Part shown: positions 22,746 to 32,027 of the stretch, piece by piece | Layout of the letters: each line of letters opens with the position of its first letter | Numbering within the stretch: the stretch's first letter is position 1 | From: Victivallales bacterium | GTDB lineage: Bacteria > Verrucomicrobiota > Lentisphaeria > Oligosphaerales > Lenti-02 | Reading direction: 5' to 3' | Length of the DNA: 44,251 nt | NCBI GenBank assembly: GCA_018648945.1 | Contig: JABGQJ010000005.1 | Location: 1-44,251, forward strand | Notes under the pieces: model-generated | The model's input: only the letters and a program-made list of their open reading frames with translations | Told to the model about the DNA's origin: nothing | The model's database searches: none | Position numbers and translations under genes: made by a program

Positions 22746-25718
22746 TCAGCGTTGACGTACATTCCCCAACCAGCGCACGGCCCCGAGGAGGAGGCTGGTC
22801 TCTGCCTCGGAGAGGGCGACGTCCCGGTCGCCCTTGCCGATGCCCAGGCCCAGTCCGCAGGCCACGTAGCGCCCCTTGCCGGAGACGCCGGCCGCGACGA
22901 TGGGGATCCCCTCGGGGGTGCAGGCAACCACGCGGCCGCGCGAACCCACCTTGACGCTGATGCGGTCTGCGAAGGTGGCGGCAAAGTCCCGCTGGCGCGG
23001 GATGCCGGCGGTGATTTGGTGGTAGCTCTTCACTCGCCACGTGGCCCCAGCGACTCTATCTCCGCCCTCGACAACCTTGGGCACAGGCGGGAGATAGCCG
23101 CGCACGCCGACCAGGGCGTGGGTGGTCAGCAGGCCGCCGCCGCGGTTGACGAAACGGGCAAGCTCGCGGGCGGTATCCTTCTCTTTGAAGAGCTGGTGGC
23201 CGGTGCGCGGCTGGCAGAGCAGCACGACTTGGCAGGCAGCGAGCGCCTCGCGCTTGAGATTCCAGAGCGGGGCCGCATCCAGGCCCGGAGTCTGTTCGAG
23301 CAGTGCCAGGATGGGGGCCGCGCCATAGGCATCGTCCTGCCAGACGCCGACGCGCACCCCGCCAGTGCCACGGAAGACGGGCGGGCGCTGCTTGGCCAGG
23401 AAGGCCTCCGCCTGGTCGGCGGAAATCACGCGGACGCTTCGCGAACGGGTGAGGAATGGCTGTGGTTGGGCTTTCCGCTTCTTGCCGAGCCAGGTTCCCG
23501 AGACCTCCAGGCGATAGTGGCCGGGCTCAAGCGGACGGACGTCTGCTCGCACGCCTCGCCGACTGGCCTTGACCTGAAGCCGTTCGCCCAAGCGCACGGC
23601 ATAGCCGTCGCGCAGGATGCTGACTTCGGGCTTGATTTGGCGGACCGTATCCGGCAGCTCCATCTCGAAGCGCAATTCCTCGCCGACTCGGAACGCTCCC
23701 CCCAGGGCATCGCCGGGTGCCGGCAGCGTGAAATCCCCGGCGACGGAATGGTGTGGCATCAGGCCCGTGACGCGCCCCCGCGTGACGCCCTTCGCCAGAT
23801 CGGGCAGAACGCGTCTGGCGAAGGTGGTGTTGTGGGCGAAGCAGATGAAGCCATCGCCGCCCAGTCTCCGGACTAGGTCGATCTGCTCTGCGGTGCGGGC
23901 TGTCGTGCCGTGCCGCCAGGAACCGATGCCGACGTACAGCGGAACCCCTGCGGGGGTGAGTGGCTCCTGCATGCTAACCAACCGTGCCAGTCCGGCGTTG
24001 CTGTCCATGTAGTCCATGGGGCAAACGAAGTCCAGCCAGCCCTTCTCAAGCCACGAGACGGTATCCTGGGCGATGGAGTCGGGGGTGCTGTCCCAGGCAC
24101 CGAAGACTGCCGCCGAGACTTTGATGTCGGGCCGGATGCCGTGCGCGCCTTCCGAGACCGCCTTTACTAGGCGGCTAATGTTGCCCCGTCGCCACTCGTT
24201 GTATTTGGCGCGCAGGGCCCCGCCAGACGCGCAGGATTTGGGCCAGTCCTTGACCTCCTGCCCCAGCCACTTGGCGAAGGCATCGCGCGCGCTGTCGCTG
24301 AAATCGCAGCGGCTGTTCGGGTACCGGATGTAGTCGAAGTGAATGCCTGCCACCGCCGGGTACTTGCGGACGATCTCCAGCATGGCATCCCGTTCCAGCT
24401 CGAAGTTCTCATCCAGGTGTGGCGCGAGGAATTCGCTTGGCTTGCCTCCCAGCTCGACTTGGGTGCGCCCGGCGGCGACCATCTTGTCTTTGATGCCGGG
24501 GGGTGCGTAGTGGCCCATGTTCCAGTTCACCTTCCATACGTGCAGCTCGATGCCGTACTTCTGGCAAGCGGCGAGGCATAGCTTGATCTGGTCGCCTCTG
24601 GTGGCGATATAGGGGTGCACCGGAAGCACCTTGCTCTCGTAGTGGGCCACGGCCCCCCAGCACATGTTCACGAAAATGGCGTTGAACCCGTTGTCGGCCA
24701 GCACCTTGATCGATTGGTCCCAGGTCCAGTCCCGCACTCCGTAGGCGGAGTGGATCCAGGCGCCGCGCAGCTCCCCTTGGCGGGAGCGGCGGCTGAGGAG
24801 GAAGGCGTCGCCAGCCGCCGTGACCGCGGCTTCCGCAGCGGCCAGGGCTTCGGCTGGCTTGCCCTCGGCCAGCAGGCGTCGGGCTTCGTCGCGGCTGCGT
24901 CCTGCCTGGGCGAAGGCGGTGTCCGCTTCCTGCCGACCCGCTGCTGCCACTGCCTGCCCCAAGGCCGCCATGTCGCGGATGTCGGAGAAGGAGGCCAGGC
25001 GGGCGAGACGGGCTTCCACCGCGTGTTGCCAGAGATCCGGCAGGTAGGTGCCGAGGAGTGCCAGGAAGAAGCGCCCGCCGGTCGCGGGGTCTTCGTCCAG
25101 GTAGATGTGGGCGAAGTAGGCGCCGTTCGGGTGGTGGGACATGGCGACGATACCAGTGTCCTTCTCTTCGCTGTCCAGCCAGGTGCCGGCGACCTTGGCC
25201 CCCTTGCCGCGCAGGAGTTTCGGCTCGTTGATGTTCCACGATGCCTGGCCCATGGATTCCGGGGCTCCGGGCAGGACGGCGGGGTCGAAGCGCACACGAG
25301 CGAGGGACGGTAGCTCCTTGCCGCCGCGGAAGGCCGTGCCTTCCAGCCCGAGCAGAGGTTGCAGGCGCGCGTCCATGTGGTAGAAGGACAGGATCTTGCC
25401 GCCCTTCTTGATGAAGGCAACCAGTTGCTCCACAGCGGGCGCGGGCAGGCCGGGATTGTACGGGAGGATGGCGACCCGGGCCGTGCTCAAGGACTCGGCG
25501 TCCAGCCCCGTGTCCCTGACTGTCTCGGTGATCAGACCGACCGCATCGAGGCGCCGACGCACCCTGTCCACATACTGATCGATGATCTTCTGGGTGGTCC
25601 ATTTCGTCGGGGTCTTCTGGATCTGGCGAACCAGGACCACGTCCGACGCCAGAGCGCCCAGGGAGGTGATCAGGGACAGGGCGAGGAGGCGGAGGTGTCG
25701 ATGGGGAAGGCTAGTCAT
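22746..25718 (-). CDS. Secreted GHL10-type glycoside hydrolase with two GATase-like domains
   Basis: A 990-residue secreted protein; the signal peptide covers about 1-24. Residues 28-245 form an alpha/beta region resembling class I glutamine-amidotransferase or ThuA folds (VAILPYNPGLPAPAVEQLV). Residues 250-310 are helical. Residues 317-645 match the GHL10/DUF187-type hydrolase (RGAWIHSAYGVRDW, HFDYIRYPN with D462, DFVCPMDYMD). A beta-sandwich follows (665-745), then a second GATase-like domain (785-990: GVRVGVWQDDAYG, LARFVNRGGGLLTTH). Substrates of this hydrolase type are poorly known. The ATG at 25718 overlaps the sulfatase stop by 8 nt (ATGACTAG), so the pair is coupled. Confidence 0.82.
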   Translation of the reverse strand: MTSLPHRHLRLLALSLITSLGALASDVVLVRQIQKTPTKWTTQKIIDQYVDRVRRRLDAVGLITETVRDTGLDAESLSTARVAILPYNPGLPAPAVEQLVAFIKKGGKILSFYHMDARLQPLLGLEGTAFRGGKELPSLARVRFDPAVLPGAPESMGQASWNINEPKLLRGKGAKVAGTWLDSEEKDTGIVAMSHHPNGAYFAHIYLDEDPATGGRFFLALLGTYLPDLWQHAVEARLARLASFSDIRDMAALGQAVAAAGRQEADTAFAQAGRSRDEARRLLAEGKPAEALAAAEAAVTAAGDAFLLSRRSRQGELRGAWIHSAYGVRDWTWDQSIKVLADNGFNAIFVNMCWGAVAHYESKVLPVHPYIATRGDQIKLCLAACQKYGIELHVWKVNWNMGHYAPPGIKDKMVAAGRTQVELGGKPSEFLAPHLDENFELERDAMLEIVRKYPAVAGIHFDYIRYPNSRCDFSDSARDAFAKWLGQEVKDWPKSCASGGALRAKYNEWRRGNISRLVKAVSEGAHGIRPDIKVSAAVFGAWDSTPDSIAQDTVSWLEKGWLDFVCPMDYMDSNAGLARLVSMQEPLTPAGVPLYVGIGSWRHGTTARTAEQIDLVRRLGGDGFICFAHNTTFARRVLPDLAKGVTRGRVTGLMPHHSVAGDFTLPAPGDALGGAFRVGEELRFEMELPDTVRQIKPEVSILRDGYAVRLGERLQVKASRRGVRADVRPLEPGHYRLEVSGTWLGKKRKAQPQPFLTRSRSVRVISADQAEAFLAKQRPPVFRGTGGVRVGVWQDDAYGAAPILALLEQTPGLDAAPLWNLKREALAACQVVLLCQPRTGHQLFKEKDTARELARFVNRGGGLLTTHALVGVRGYLPPVPKVVEGGDRVAGATWRVKSYHQITAGIPRQRDFAATFADRISVKVGSRGRVVACTPEGIPIVAAGVSGKGRYVACGLGLGIGKGDRDVALSEAETSLLLGAVRWLGNVRQR

Positions 25719-27027
25719 GCTTGTGGTACTCCCAGACCGGTAGTGGATCGTGCCGTGGGCTGAAGCCGTCGGGATCATTGACTCTGGCCCCCTCGGGAGC
25801 GGGCACGTAGCCATGTTCGAGCAACGGGTCATTGGTCCGTTTCATCCAGGCGGTCAGACGCCCCTGCATCTCGGCCAGGGGTTCTGAGTAGACGGGGTTG
25901 GCGGCCAGATTGTTGGTTTCGTTGGGGTCGAAGACCAGATCGTAGAGCTGCTCCTCGTCGGGTTTCCGGTCGGCCCAGCCGACTGCGGCCCAGACGTCCT
26001 TGCTCAGGCTGTCGTCGCAGTTTGGCATGACGGGCTTGGTGCGGCCATCGTAGTGGCGGATGTACTTCCAGCGGTCCGTCCGGGCGGCCCGCTTGGGTTC
26101 GTAGGAGGCGTGGAAGTTCACCTCGAAGAAGATCTCCTCATGCACGTGTTCCACTTCGCCTCGCACCACGGGGCCGAGGGATGCGCCCTGCAACCAGCAT
26201 GGCGGGGCGATGCCGGCGAGCTCGCAGACGGTGGGGAACACATCCATGTGGGTGACCATGGCGTCCACCACCTTGCCGCCGGTGAAGCCGCCGGGTCCGC
26301 GCAGCATGAGCATGATCCCCGTGCCGCTGTCCTGCAGGTTGCATTTCATGCGCGGGAAGGCGATGCCATGGTCGGTGGTGGAGATCACCAGCGTGTTCTC
26401 CGCCAGGCCGTTGCGTCCCAGGGCGGCGAGCACCTGGCCGACCTTGTCGTCGTAGATCCGCGCCATGGTCTTGAAGCGCGCCATGTCCTGGCGCGTGTCG
26501 GGAGTATCGGGCAGGGGGGCAGGCGGGAGGGTGTAGCGCGGATCGTCCACCGGGTCGGTCGGGAACTCCCGGTGGGTCTCGAAGAAGCCGACTGCCAGGA
26601 AAAACGGTTGCGTCGGCGCGTTGTCGAGGTACTCCACCGCCTTCTCATGGGCCACCTGGGGAGCCCCGAGAAACTCGTCGTAGCCGATCGTTTCGGTGGC
26701 GTTGGGGCCCCTTGCCTCATGCTGCACACCGGCGAGCGCCGTCGTGTAGCCCTGCGCCTTCAACGTGTTCACGATGTGGTGTTCGTAGTTCATCGAAAAG
26801 CCGCGGTGGGCCAGCCCAAGCATGCCGTTGGAGTGGGCGCACTCGCCGCTGAGCAGGCAGGCTCGGCTCGGAGAACAGGTGGGGTTGATCGTGAACGCCT
26901 GCCGGAATAGCACCCCCTGTTCGGCTAGACGCTGTAGATTCGGCGTCGCCACCGCATGGCCATAGGGCTGGATGTAGCGCCCGGTATCGTGGGAGTGGAT
27001 GTAGAGAATATTCGGCATGGAGGGCAT
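25711..27027 (-). CDS. Type I sulfatase (formylglycine-dependent)
   Basis: A 438-residue arylsulfatase-family enzyme. PNILYIHSHDTGRYIQPYG at 5-23 holds the first metal-binding aspartate, and C51 in TCSPSRACLLSG is the C-x-P-x-R site converted to formylglycine. Further metal and substrate residues lie in STTDHGIAFPRMK. There is no signal peptide, which is unusual beside a secreted partner; a missed upstream start is unlikely because AGGAG lies 7 nt before the ATG at 27027. It should remove sulfate from a carbohydrate. A maturase (FGE or anSME) must be encoded elsewhere. The following hydrolase gene overlaps its stop, which suggests that the two act on the same glycan. Confidence 0.92.
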   Translation of the reverse strand: MPSMPNILYIHSHDTGRYIQPYGHAVATPNLQRLAEQGVLFRQAFTINPTCSPSRACLLSGECAHSNGMLGLAHRGFSMNYEHHIVNTLKAQGYTTALAGVQHEARGPNATETIGYDEFLGAPQVAHEKAVEYLDNAPTQPFFLAVGFFETHREFPTDPVDDPRYTLPPAPLPDTPDTRQDMARFKTMARIYDDKVGQVLAALGRNGLAENTLVISTTDHGIAFPRMKCNLQDSGTGIMLMLRGPGGFTGGKVVDAMVTHMDVFPTVCELAGIAPPCWLQGASLGPVVRGEVEHVHEEIFFEVNFHASYEPKRAARTDRWKYIRHYDGRTKPVMPNCDDSLSKDVWAAVGWADRKPDEEQLYDLVFDPNETNNLAANPVYSEPLAEMQGRLTAWMKRTNDPLLEHGYVPAPEGARVNDPDGFSPRHDPLPVWEYHKHD

Positions 27028-27182
27028 GGGGAGACTCCTGGAGAGGGATGCGCTGCTTGTCCATCCCTACAGTCCGCCCGATTCCGCCTAGGTCAAGGGT
27101 TGGCGGCCGCAAGATCGGTTCGGGCGGAAGGCTGGTCTGGATACGGTCTTTCGCCCGGGCATTCCCCGCGCTGGCGTCCAGG

Positions 27183-29639
27183 TCAGCGCCCTGTGCCCCT
27201 TTGCCAGCCCTGGCGGCCGACCCGGCGGGTATCAATGGGCTCGAAACCCAGCTTGAAGGCCGGGGAATCGGGACGCAATTGGTAGTTGTCGTGCGCCGGG
27301 TCCACGAAGAGCGGGTCGGCGACGGTGGATCGGGTGTCCAGCCCCAACTTGTGCAGACGCGCGAGCTCCGGAATCTCCCGGCCGCCGGCCCAGAACAGGT
27401 TGCGGTCCGAGAAGACGATCTCGGGCTTGTCCTTCGGCCCCAAACCGAGGGTGCTGGTGGGGGAGGAGAAAGCCACCACGTTGCGCTCGAAGCGATTGTC
27501 CTTGCCGTCGTGGCCCCGGGAAGGGCCGTGGTAGAACTGCCTCATCTCGGCATCCACCAGAATATTGTTGACGATGGTATTGCCGCTGCCCCCGTGGATG
27601 TAGACGCTCCCGAGCACGGTCCGGTAGACAATGTTGTCGCGGACGAGGGTGTGGTCGGTATCGTTGTCCAGGTAGATGCCCCAGGTGTAGTGGGGGCGTA
27701 TAATCTCGCCGTCCACGGTGGTCCCCATGCCGACGACATCGCCGATGATGTTGTTACAGATCCGGTTGCCCTTCTTGGCGTGCCAAGTCGTGTAGGTGTG
27801 GATCGCGCCGGCATCGCCGGTTTCGAGGCTGGTGTTGAGGATGCGGTTGAAGGAGATGTCGTTGCCGCCGCAACGGCCGGTAGCGATGACCCCGTGCCGG
27901 GAGGTGTCGTGAACGTCGTTGTACATGATCTGGTTGTCGGCGGTGGCGTGCAGATAGATGCCGGCCCCATGTTTCCAGATGCGCCCGACGTGGTGGATAT
28001 GGTTCCCCATGACGCGGTTGGCGCGGGTGGTGGGTTCCCGCGTATACCGTTCCGGATCCAGGGCATAGAGATTCTCCGGATGGCTGTTGAGGGTGAAGCC
28101 GCCCGCCCCCGTTTCGGCGACCTCACAGGCAAGGATCTCGTTCCCGGTGCTGGTCCCGTTGATCACGATAGCGGCCCCGCCGAGATTGCGGAAGGTGCAG
28201 GAGTCGAAGCGGCAGTGGTTGGCGTTCAGCAAGCGCACCGCGTGGCTCTCGGCGTGGTACCAGTGATCGATTTGCCTGCGGTAGGCGGTGTGGGCGAAGC
28301 CGATGCCCTCGAAGCGGATGTGGTCGGCGGAGATGTCGAGGAGGCGTTCCAGCCGCGACGCGACGGCCTGGGCGGGAACGGGCCCGCCTTCCGGGCCCAT
28401 GTACTCCAGCAAGCCGGTCTGGCGGTCGTAGTACCATTCGTGCGGCGCATCCAGCGCTTCGCGCGCGTTCTCGACGAAGAACCGCGCCCCGTAGTGGACG
28501 GTCCGGTCGCCGTAGCCCGTCTGCTGCGCGAAGGTCAGAGTGCCCTGCTCCGGATTGATGGCGGAGATCGGCACGATCATGTTCGAGCAGGTGCCGCAGC
28601 CCTCGTAGATCCAGGCCACGAGCTCCTTGTCCGGCGACTCGGCCCACGTTCCCAACTGGCCTGGCTCGAAGTGGACCTTGCCTGGTGTGGGGACCATGGT
28701 GATGGCCAGTTTCTCGCCGTGCTTGCGGGCATAGGCTTCGGCCTGGATCGCCACGAGCTGGCCCTCGGCGGGCGGGGCGGGCGGGGTACCGGTGGGTTTC
28801 CACGCCCGCGTGTCGCAGAGCACGATGGCATCGATATTCAGGCCCGGACCCAGTTCGTTGGTCCAGCGGAGACGGTGGGAGCCCTTGGCAAGTTGCAGCG
28901 TGGCACATGGCTTCGGGGACCAGGCGAAGCGCTTCCAGTCTCCCGTGTCCGGCAGGTTGGCCAGCTCCACCCGGCCATCATCCACCAGCAGGCTGCACCG
29001 GCCGGCCATGTCGGTCGCGCCGAAGGCCTTGTTCTGCGCCGCGTAGCGGAACCAGACGTCGTAGGTGCCAGTGGCGGGGATCTCCACGTCGTACTCCGTC
29101 CAGTAACTTGGCAGCATCATGTAAAGGTAACCCCCGTAGCTGCCCCGCTCGGCCGTGGGCAGGCGGGAGAATAGGAAGCCACCCAGTTGCGGTTCCTGTT
29201 CGTTGCGGTTCGGATGTCTGGCCCGGACGGCGCGTCGACCGTCCACGAACAACTGGTCGAAGGCCCATTGGCTGCCCTGCGGCAGCTTGGTCTGCCAGAG
29301 CTTCCCATGACGCTGCCAGCCGGACACGGGCATGCCGCCGCTGAGGACAGGGGTCTCGCCCTTCGCCGCGCGCCAGATCACCGGCCGGGTTGCCGTTCCC
29401 GAGTCCTCCTTGCTCAGACGCAGGGCCTCGGGCAGGTAATAGACGCCACCATGGAGGACCACCGTCGTGGGTTCGCCAGCCATGATGGCCTGGCGCGCCG
29501 TGTCCCGCGCCGTCGTCAGGCTGGCGTATGGCGCTGCCACGCTGCCATCGCCCCGCGCCATTCCCGGCGCAACATGGATCTCGGCGGCTTGAAGGCCCAT
29601 CGCCATGGTCAGCACGGCGGCAAGTACTCGTTGCGGCAT
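27183..29639 (-). CDS. Secreted right-handed beta-helix protein with CBM-like insert
   Basis: An 818-residue secreted protein; the signal peptide is MPQRVLAAVLTMAMGLQAAE. An IHVAPG / GSVAAPYASLTTARDTAR opening is typical of secreted beta-helix polysaccharide-acting proteins. A beta-sandwich insert of CBM6/35 kind follows (YDVWFRYAAQ, HRLRWTNELGPGLNIDAI). The C-terminal half is a parallel beta-helix, seen as regular short rungs (NRVMGNHIHHVG, NQIMYNDVHD, NDISFNRILN, NTIVNNILVD). Such proteins include lyases and alpha-glycosidases as well as inactive binders; no catalytic set is evident. GGGAGG lies about 12 nt before the ATG at 29639; longer frames upstream overlap the divergent PilT-type gene region and are not gene-like. 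Confidence 0.85.
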   Translation of the reverse strand: MPQRVLAAVLTMAMGLQAAEIHVAPGMARGDGSVAAPYASLTTARDTARQAIMAGEPTTVVLHGGVYYLPEALRLSKEDSGTATRPVIWRAAKGETPVLSGGMPVSGWQRHGKLWQTKLPQGSQWAFDQLFVDGRRAVRARHPNRNEQEPQLGGFLFSRLPTAERGSYGGYLYMMLPSYWTEYDVEIPATGTYDVWFRYAAQNKAFGATDMAGRCSLLVDDGRVELANLPDTGDWKRFAWSPKPCATLQLAKGSHRLRWTNELGPGLNIDAIVLCDTRAWKPTGTPPAPPAEGQLVAIQAEAYARKHGEKLAITMVPTPGKVHFEPGQLGTWAESPDKELVAWIYEGCGTCSNMIVPISAINPEQGTLTFAQQTGYGDRTVHYGARFFVENAREALDAPHEWYYDRQTGLLEYMGPEGGPVPAQAVASRLERLLDISADHIRFEGIGFAHTAYRRQIDHWYHAESHAVRLLNANHCRFDSCTFRNLGGAAIVINGTSTGNEILACEVAETGAGGFTLNSHPENLYALDPERYTREPTTRANRVMGNHIHHVGRIWKHGAGIYLHATADNQIMYNDVHDTSRHGVIATGRCGGNDISFNRILNTSLETGDAGAIHTYTTWHAKKGNRICNNIIGDVVGMGTTVDGEIIRPHYTWGIYLDNDTDHTLVRDNIVYRTVLGSVYIHGGSGNTIVNNILVDAEMRQFYHGPSRGHDGKDNRFERNVVAFSSPTSTLGLGPKDKPEIVFSDRNLFWAGGREIPELARLHKLGLDTRSTVADPLFVDPAHDNYQLRPDSPAFKLGFEPIDTRRVGRQGWQRGTGR

Positions 29640-29746
29640 CGTCCTGTGCCTCCCTGTCTGGAAGAATGTTCGGTTGGACCCTCCCCAAGAAGCCATCGAT
29701 ACCCAAGCTTGTAGTCTATCCCTGCGTTGCCCCAATGCCAGACTGG

Positions 29747-29775
29747 TTGATTTGGCCGTCTCGGAGAGCGATAGT
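29747..29775 (+). promoter_or_regulatory. Possible promoter of the two-motor ATPase gene
   Basis: TTGATT (29747-29752) and GATAGT (29770-29775) are 17 bp apart, 46 nt upstream of the ATG at 29821. Each matches 4 of 6 consensus positions. A nearby TAGACT is an alternative -10. Confidence 0.35.
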
Positions 29776-29820
29776 TGAGCTAGACTGTGGGCCCTTGCCA
29801 ATGGGAGTTGCAGCGCGTCT

Positions 29821-32016
29821 ATGGACCTTACCGAACTGTTCTTGCAGATGGAAGCCATCCAGGCATCGGACCTCTTCCTCTCCGTGGGAAAGCGACCGGC
29901 GGTGCGCGTGGTCGGCAGCGTCGAGGAGTTGCCCGGCGAGCCGGTGGAGGCGGACGACATGGTGGCGTTCATCGAGGCGTATCTGCCGCCTGGCACTCAT
30001 GGCAAGCTGGAGCATGAACGCGACCTTGACCTTGGGGTGTCACTGAGCGAGACCGAACGATTTCGCATCAACCTCTCGTATCAGCGGGCCCAGTTGAGCA
30101 TGGCGGTACGCCGGGTGCCTTCCGGGGCCATGCAGTTCGAGGATCTGCTGATCCCCCAAGCCGTGGCCCGGCTGGCCGATTCGCCGCGCGGACTGATCCT
30201 GGTGACCGGGGCCACCGGCAGCGGCAAATCGACCACGATGGCGGCGATCCTACACCACATCAACGCCACCTTCCGCAAGCACATTGTCACCATCGAGGAC
30301 CCCATCGAGTTCTTCCACCAGGACAGCCTGAGCGTGATTTCCCAGCGCGAAGTGGGCACGGATACGCTGGATTTCCACCATGCCCTCAAGGCGGTGGTCC
30401 GGCAGAACCCAGACGTCATTTTCATCGGCGAAATGCGGGACTTGGCGACGATCCAGACCGCCATCTCGGCTGCTCTGACCGGGCACTTGGTGATCACCAC
30501 CATGCATACGGTGGATGTGACGCAGACGCTGGAGCGGATCATCAACTACTTCCCCGAGGGCGTCCGGGACCAGATCTGCCAGGACTTTGCACTGGCATTG
30601 GCGGGCATCGTTTCGCAACGCCTGCTGCCCCGGGCCGACGGCAATGGCCGTGTGCCCGCCTTCGAGATTCTGGTCGGCACGCCGCTGATGAAACGGCTGA
30701 TCGGGAAGCGCGAGCTCGACGAGGTGGGAGAGGTGCTCAAGCAGGACAACAGCGCCGGCATGATCACCTTCACGCGCTCGCTGGTCCAGCAGGTGAAGGC
30801 GGGGTTGCTGGATGTGGAAACGGCGGCGCGCGGGGCCACGGACCGGGAGGAATTCCTGCTTGCCACCGAAGGCATGGAGACCGGCGTCGCCACCTTCCGC
30901 GGCAACGAGGATGCCGACCAGAGCCTGAACATGCGCAAGCTGTTGCGGGACGCAGTGAAGCACGGGGCCAGTGACCTTATCCTGACCGTGGGCAGTCCCC
31001 CCATGATCCGTCTGGATGGCCTCCTGCGGGGTTTCGATATGGATCCCCTGGGGCCGGGCGACACCCGCAAACTGGTTTTCAGCATGCTGACGCCGCGCCA
31101 GCGGGCGACCTTCGAGCAGGAGCGCGAGATCGACTTCGCGCTTAGCGTAAGCGATCACTTCGACATGGCTCTGCCCGGCGGCGACTGCCGGTTCCGAGTC
31201 AATGGGTTCTATCAGAAGGGGTTTGTGGCTGGTTCGTTCCGCATGATCCCGCAGTCCATCCCTTCTGTCGCGACGCTTCGCATCCCTCCCGTGGTCATGC
31301 GTTTGGCCAAGCGCCATCAGGGGTTGGTGTTGGTGACCGGTCCTACCGGGCACGGGAAATCCACGACCCTCGCCGCGATGATCGACGCGATCAACGAGGA
31401 GCGTCCCTGCCATATCATCACCATCGAGGATCCCATCGAGTTTGTCCACACCAGCCGGCGGGCGGTGATCGAGCAGCGGGAAGTGCATGCCGACACGAAG
31501 ACGTTCGGCACGGCGCTCAAGTACGTGCTGCGCCAGGATCCTGATGTGATCCTCATCGGGGAGATGCGCGATACCGAGACCATCTCCGCCGCCCTCACCG
31601 CTGCCGAGACCGGGCATCTGGTGTTCGCCACCTTGCACACCAACGACGCCACCCAATCCGTGGACCGCATTATCGACGTGTTCCCCGCCGACCGGCAGGA
31701 TCAGGTGCGGACCCAGTTGGCCTCCTGCTTGGAGGCGATCATCGCCCAGCGCTTGCTCCCCCGCCGCGACGGTACGGGCCGGGTGGCGGCGTTCGAGGTC
31801 CTGCTGGGCACGATGCCCATGCGGGCCATGATCCGGGACAAGCGCACGCATCAGCTCAAAGGGACCATGGAGACGGCTTCGCGCGATGGCATGATCACCC
31901 TCGAATCCGCCCTCAAGATTCTGCTCGACGAGAATCTGATCACCCGTGAAACCTACCTGGCAGTGGCCGGGACCTCCTCTGCCGTCGAGTCCGCCGCTGC
32001 CGACTTCAAGCACTGA
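29821..32016 (+). CDS. Two-motor PilT/PilU-type ATPase in one polypeptide
   Basis: A 731-residue protein containing two complete type IV pilus retraction ATPases. Unit 1 (about 1-350) has Walker A GATGSGKST at 130-138, Asp box TIEDPIE, Walker B VIFIGEMRD at 199-207 and a TMHT His box; it reads as PilU-like. Unit 2 (369-731) has Walker A GPTGHGKST at 507-515, TIEDPIE, VILIGEMRD at 576-584 and TLHT; it reads as PilT-like. Both have their own N-terminal PAS-like domain (ASDLFLSVG at 15-23 and ASDLILTVG at 383-391). All active motifs look intact. Single PilT proteins are about 350 residues and work as hexamers. No pilin, PilB or PilC gene is nearby. The Asp-box gene follows 11 nt later. Confidence 0.92.
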   Translation: MDLTELFLQMEAIQASDLFLSVGKRPAVRVVGSVEELPGEPVEADDMVAFIEAYLPPGTHGKLEHERDLDLGVSLSETERFRINLSYQRAQLSMAVRRVPSGAMQFEDLLIPQAVARLADSPRGLILVTGATGSGKSTTMAAILHHINATFRKHIVTIEDPIEFFHQDSLSVISQREVGTDTLDFHHALKAVVRQNPDVIFIGEMRDLATIQTAISAALTGHLVITTMHTVDVTQTLERIINYFPEGVRDQICQDFALALAGIVSQRLLPRADGNGRVPAFEILVGTPLMKRLIGKRELDEVGEVLKQDNSAGMITFTRSLVQQVKAGLLDVETAARGATDREEFLLATEGMETGVATFRGNEDADQSLNMRKLLRDAVKHGASDLILTVGSPPMIRLDGLLRGFDMDPLGPGDTRKLVFSMLTPRQRATFEQEREIDFALSVSDHFDMALPGGDCRFRVNGFYQKGFVAGSFRMIPQSIPSVATLRIPPVVMRLAKRHQGLVLVTGPTGHGKSTTLAAMIDAINEERPCHIITIEDPIEFVHTSRRAVIEQREVHADTKTFGTALKYVLRQDPDVILIGEMRDTETISAALTAAETGHLVFATLHTNDATQSVDRIIDVFPADRQDQVRTQLASCLEAIIAQRLLPRRDGTGRVAAFEVLLGTMPMRAMIRDKRTHQLKGTMETASRDGMITLESALKILLDENLITRETYLAVAGTSSAVESAAADFKH

Positions 32017-32027
32017 ACGGGAAGCCC

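Noticed and set aside
27048..29174. Long plus-strand frame of 708 codons
   Set aside because: Antisense to the beta-helix protein, repetitive in V, D and G as expected for a shadow, and without a start signal or family match.
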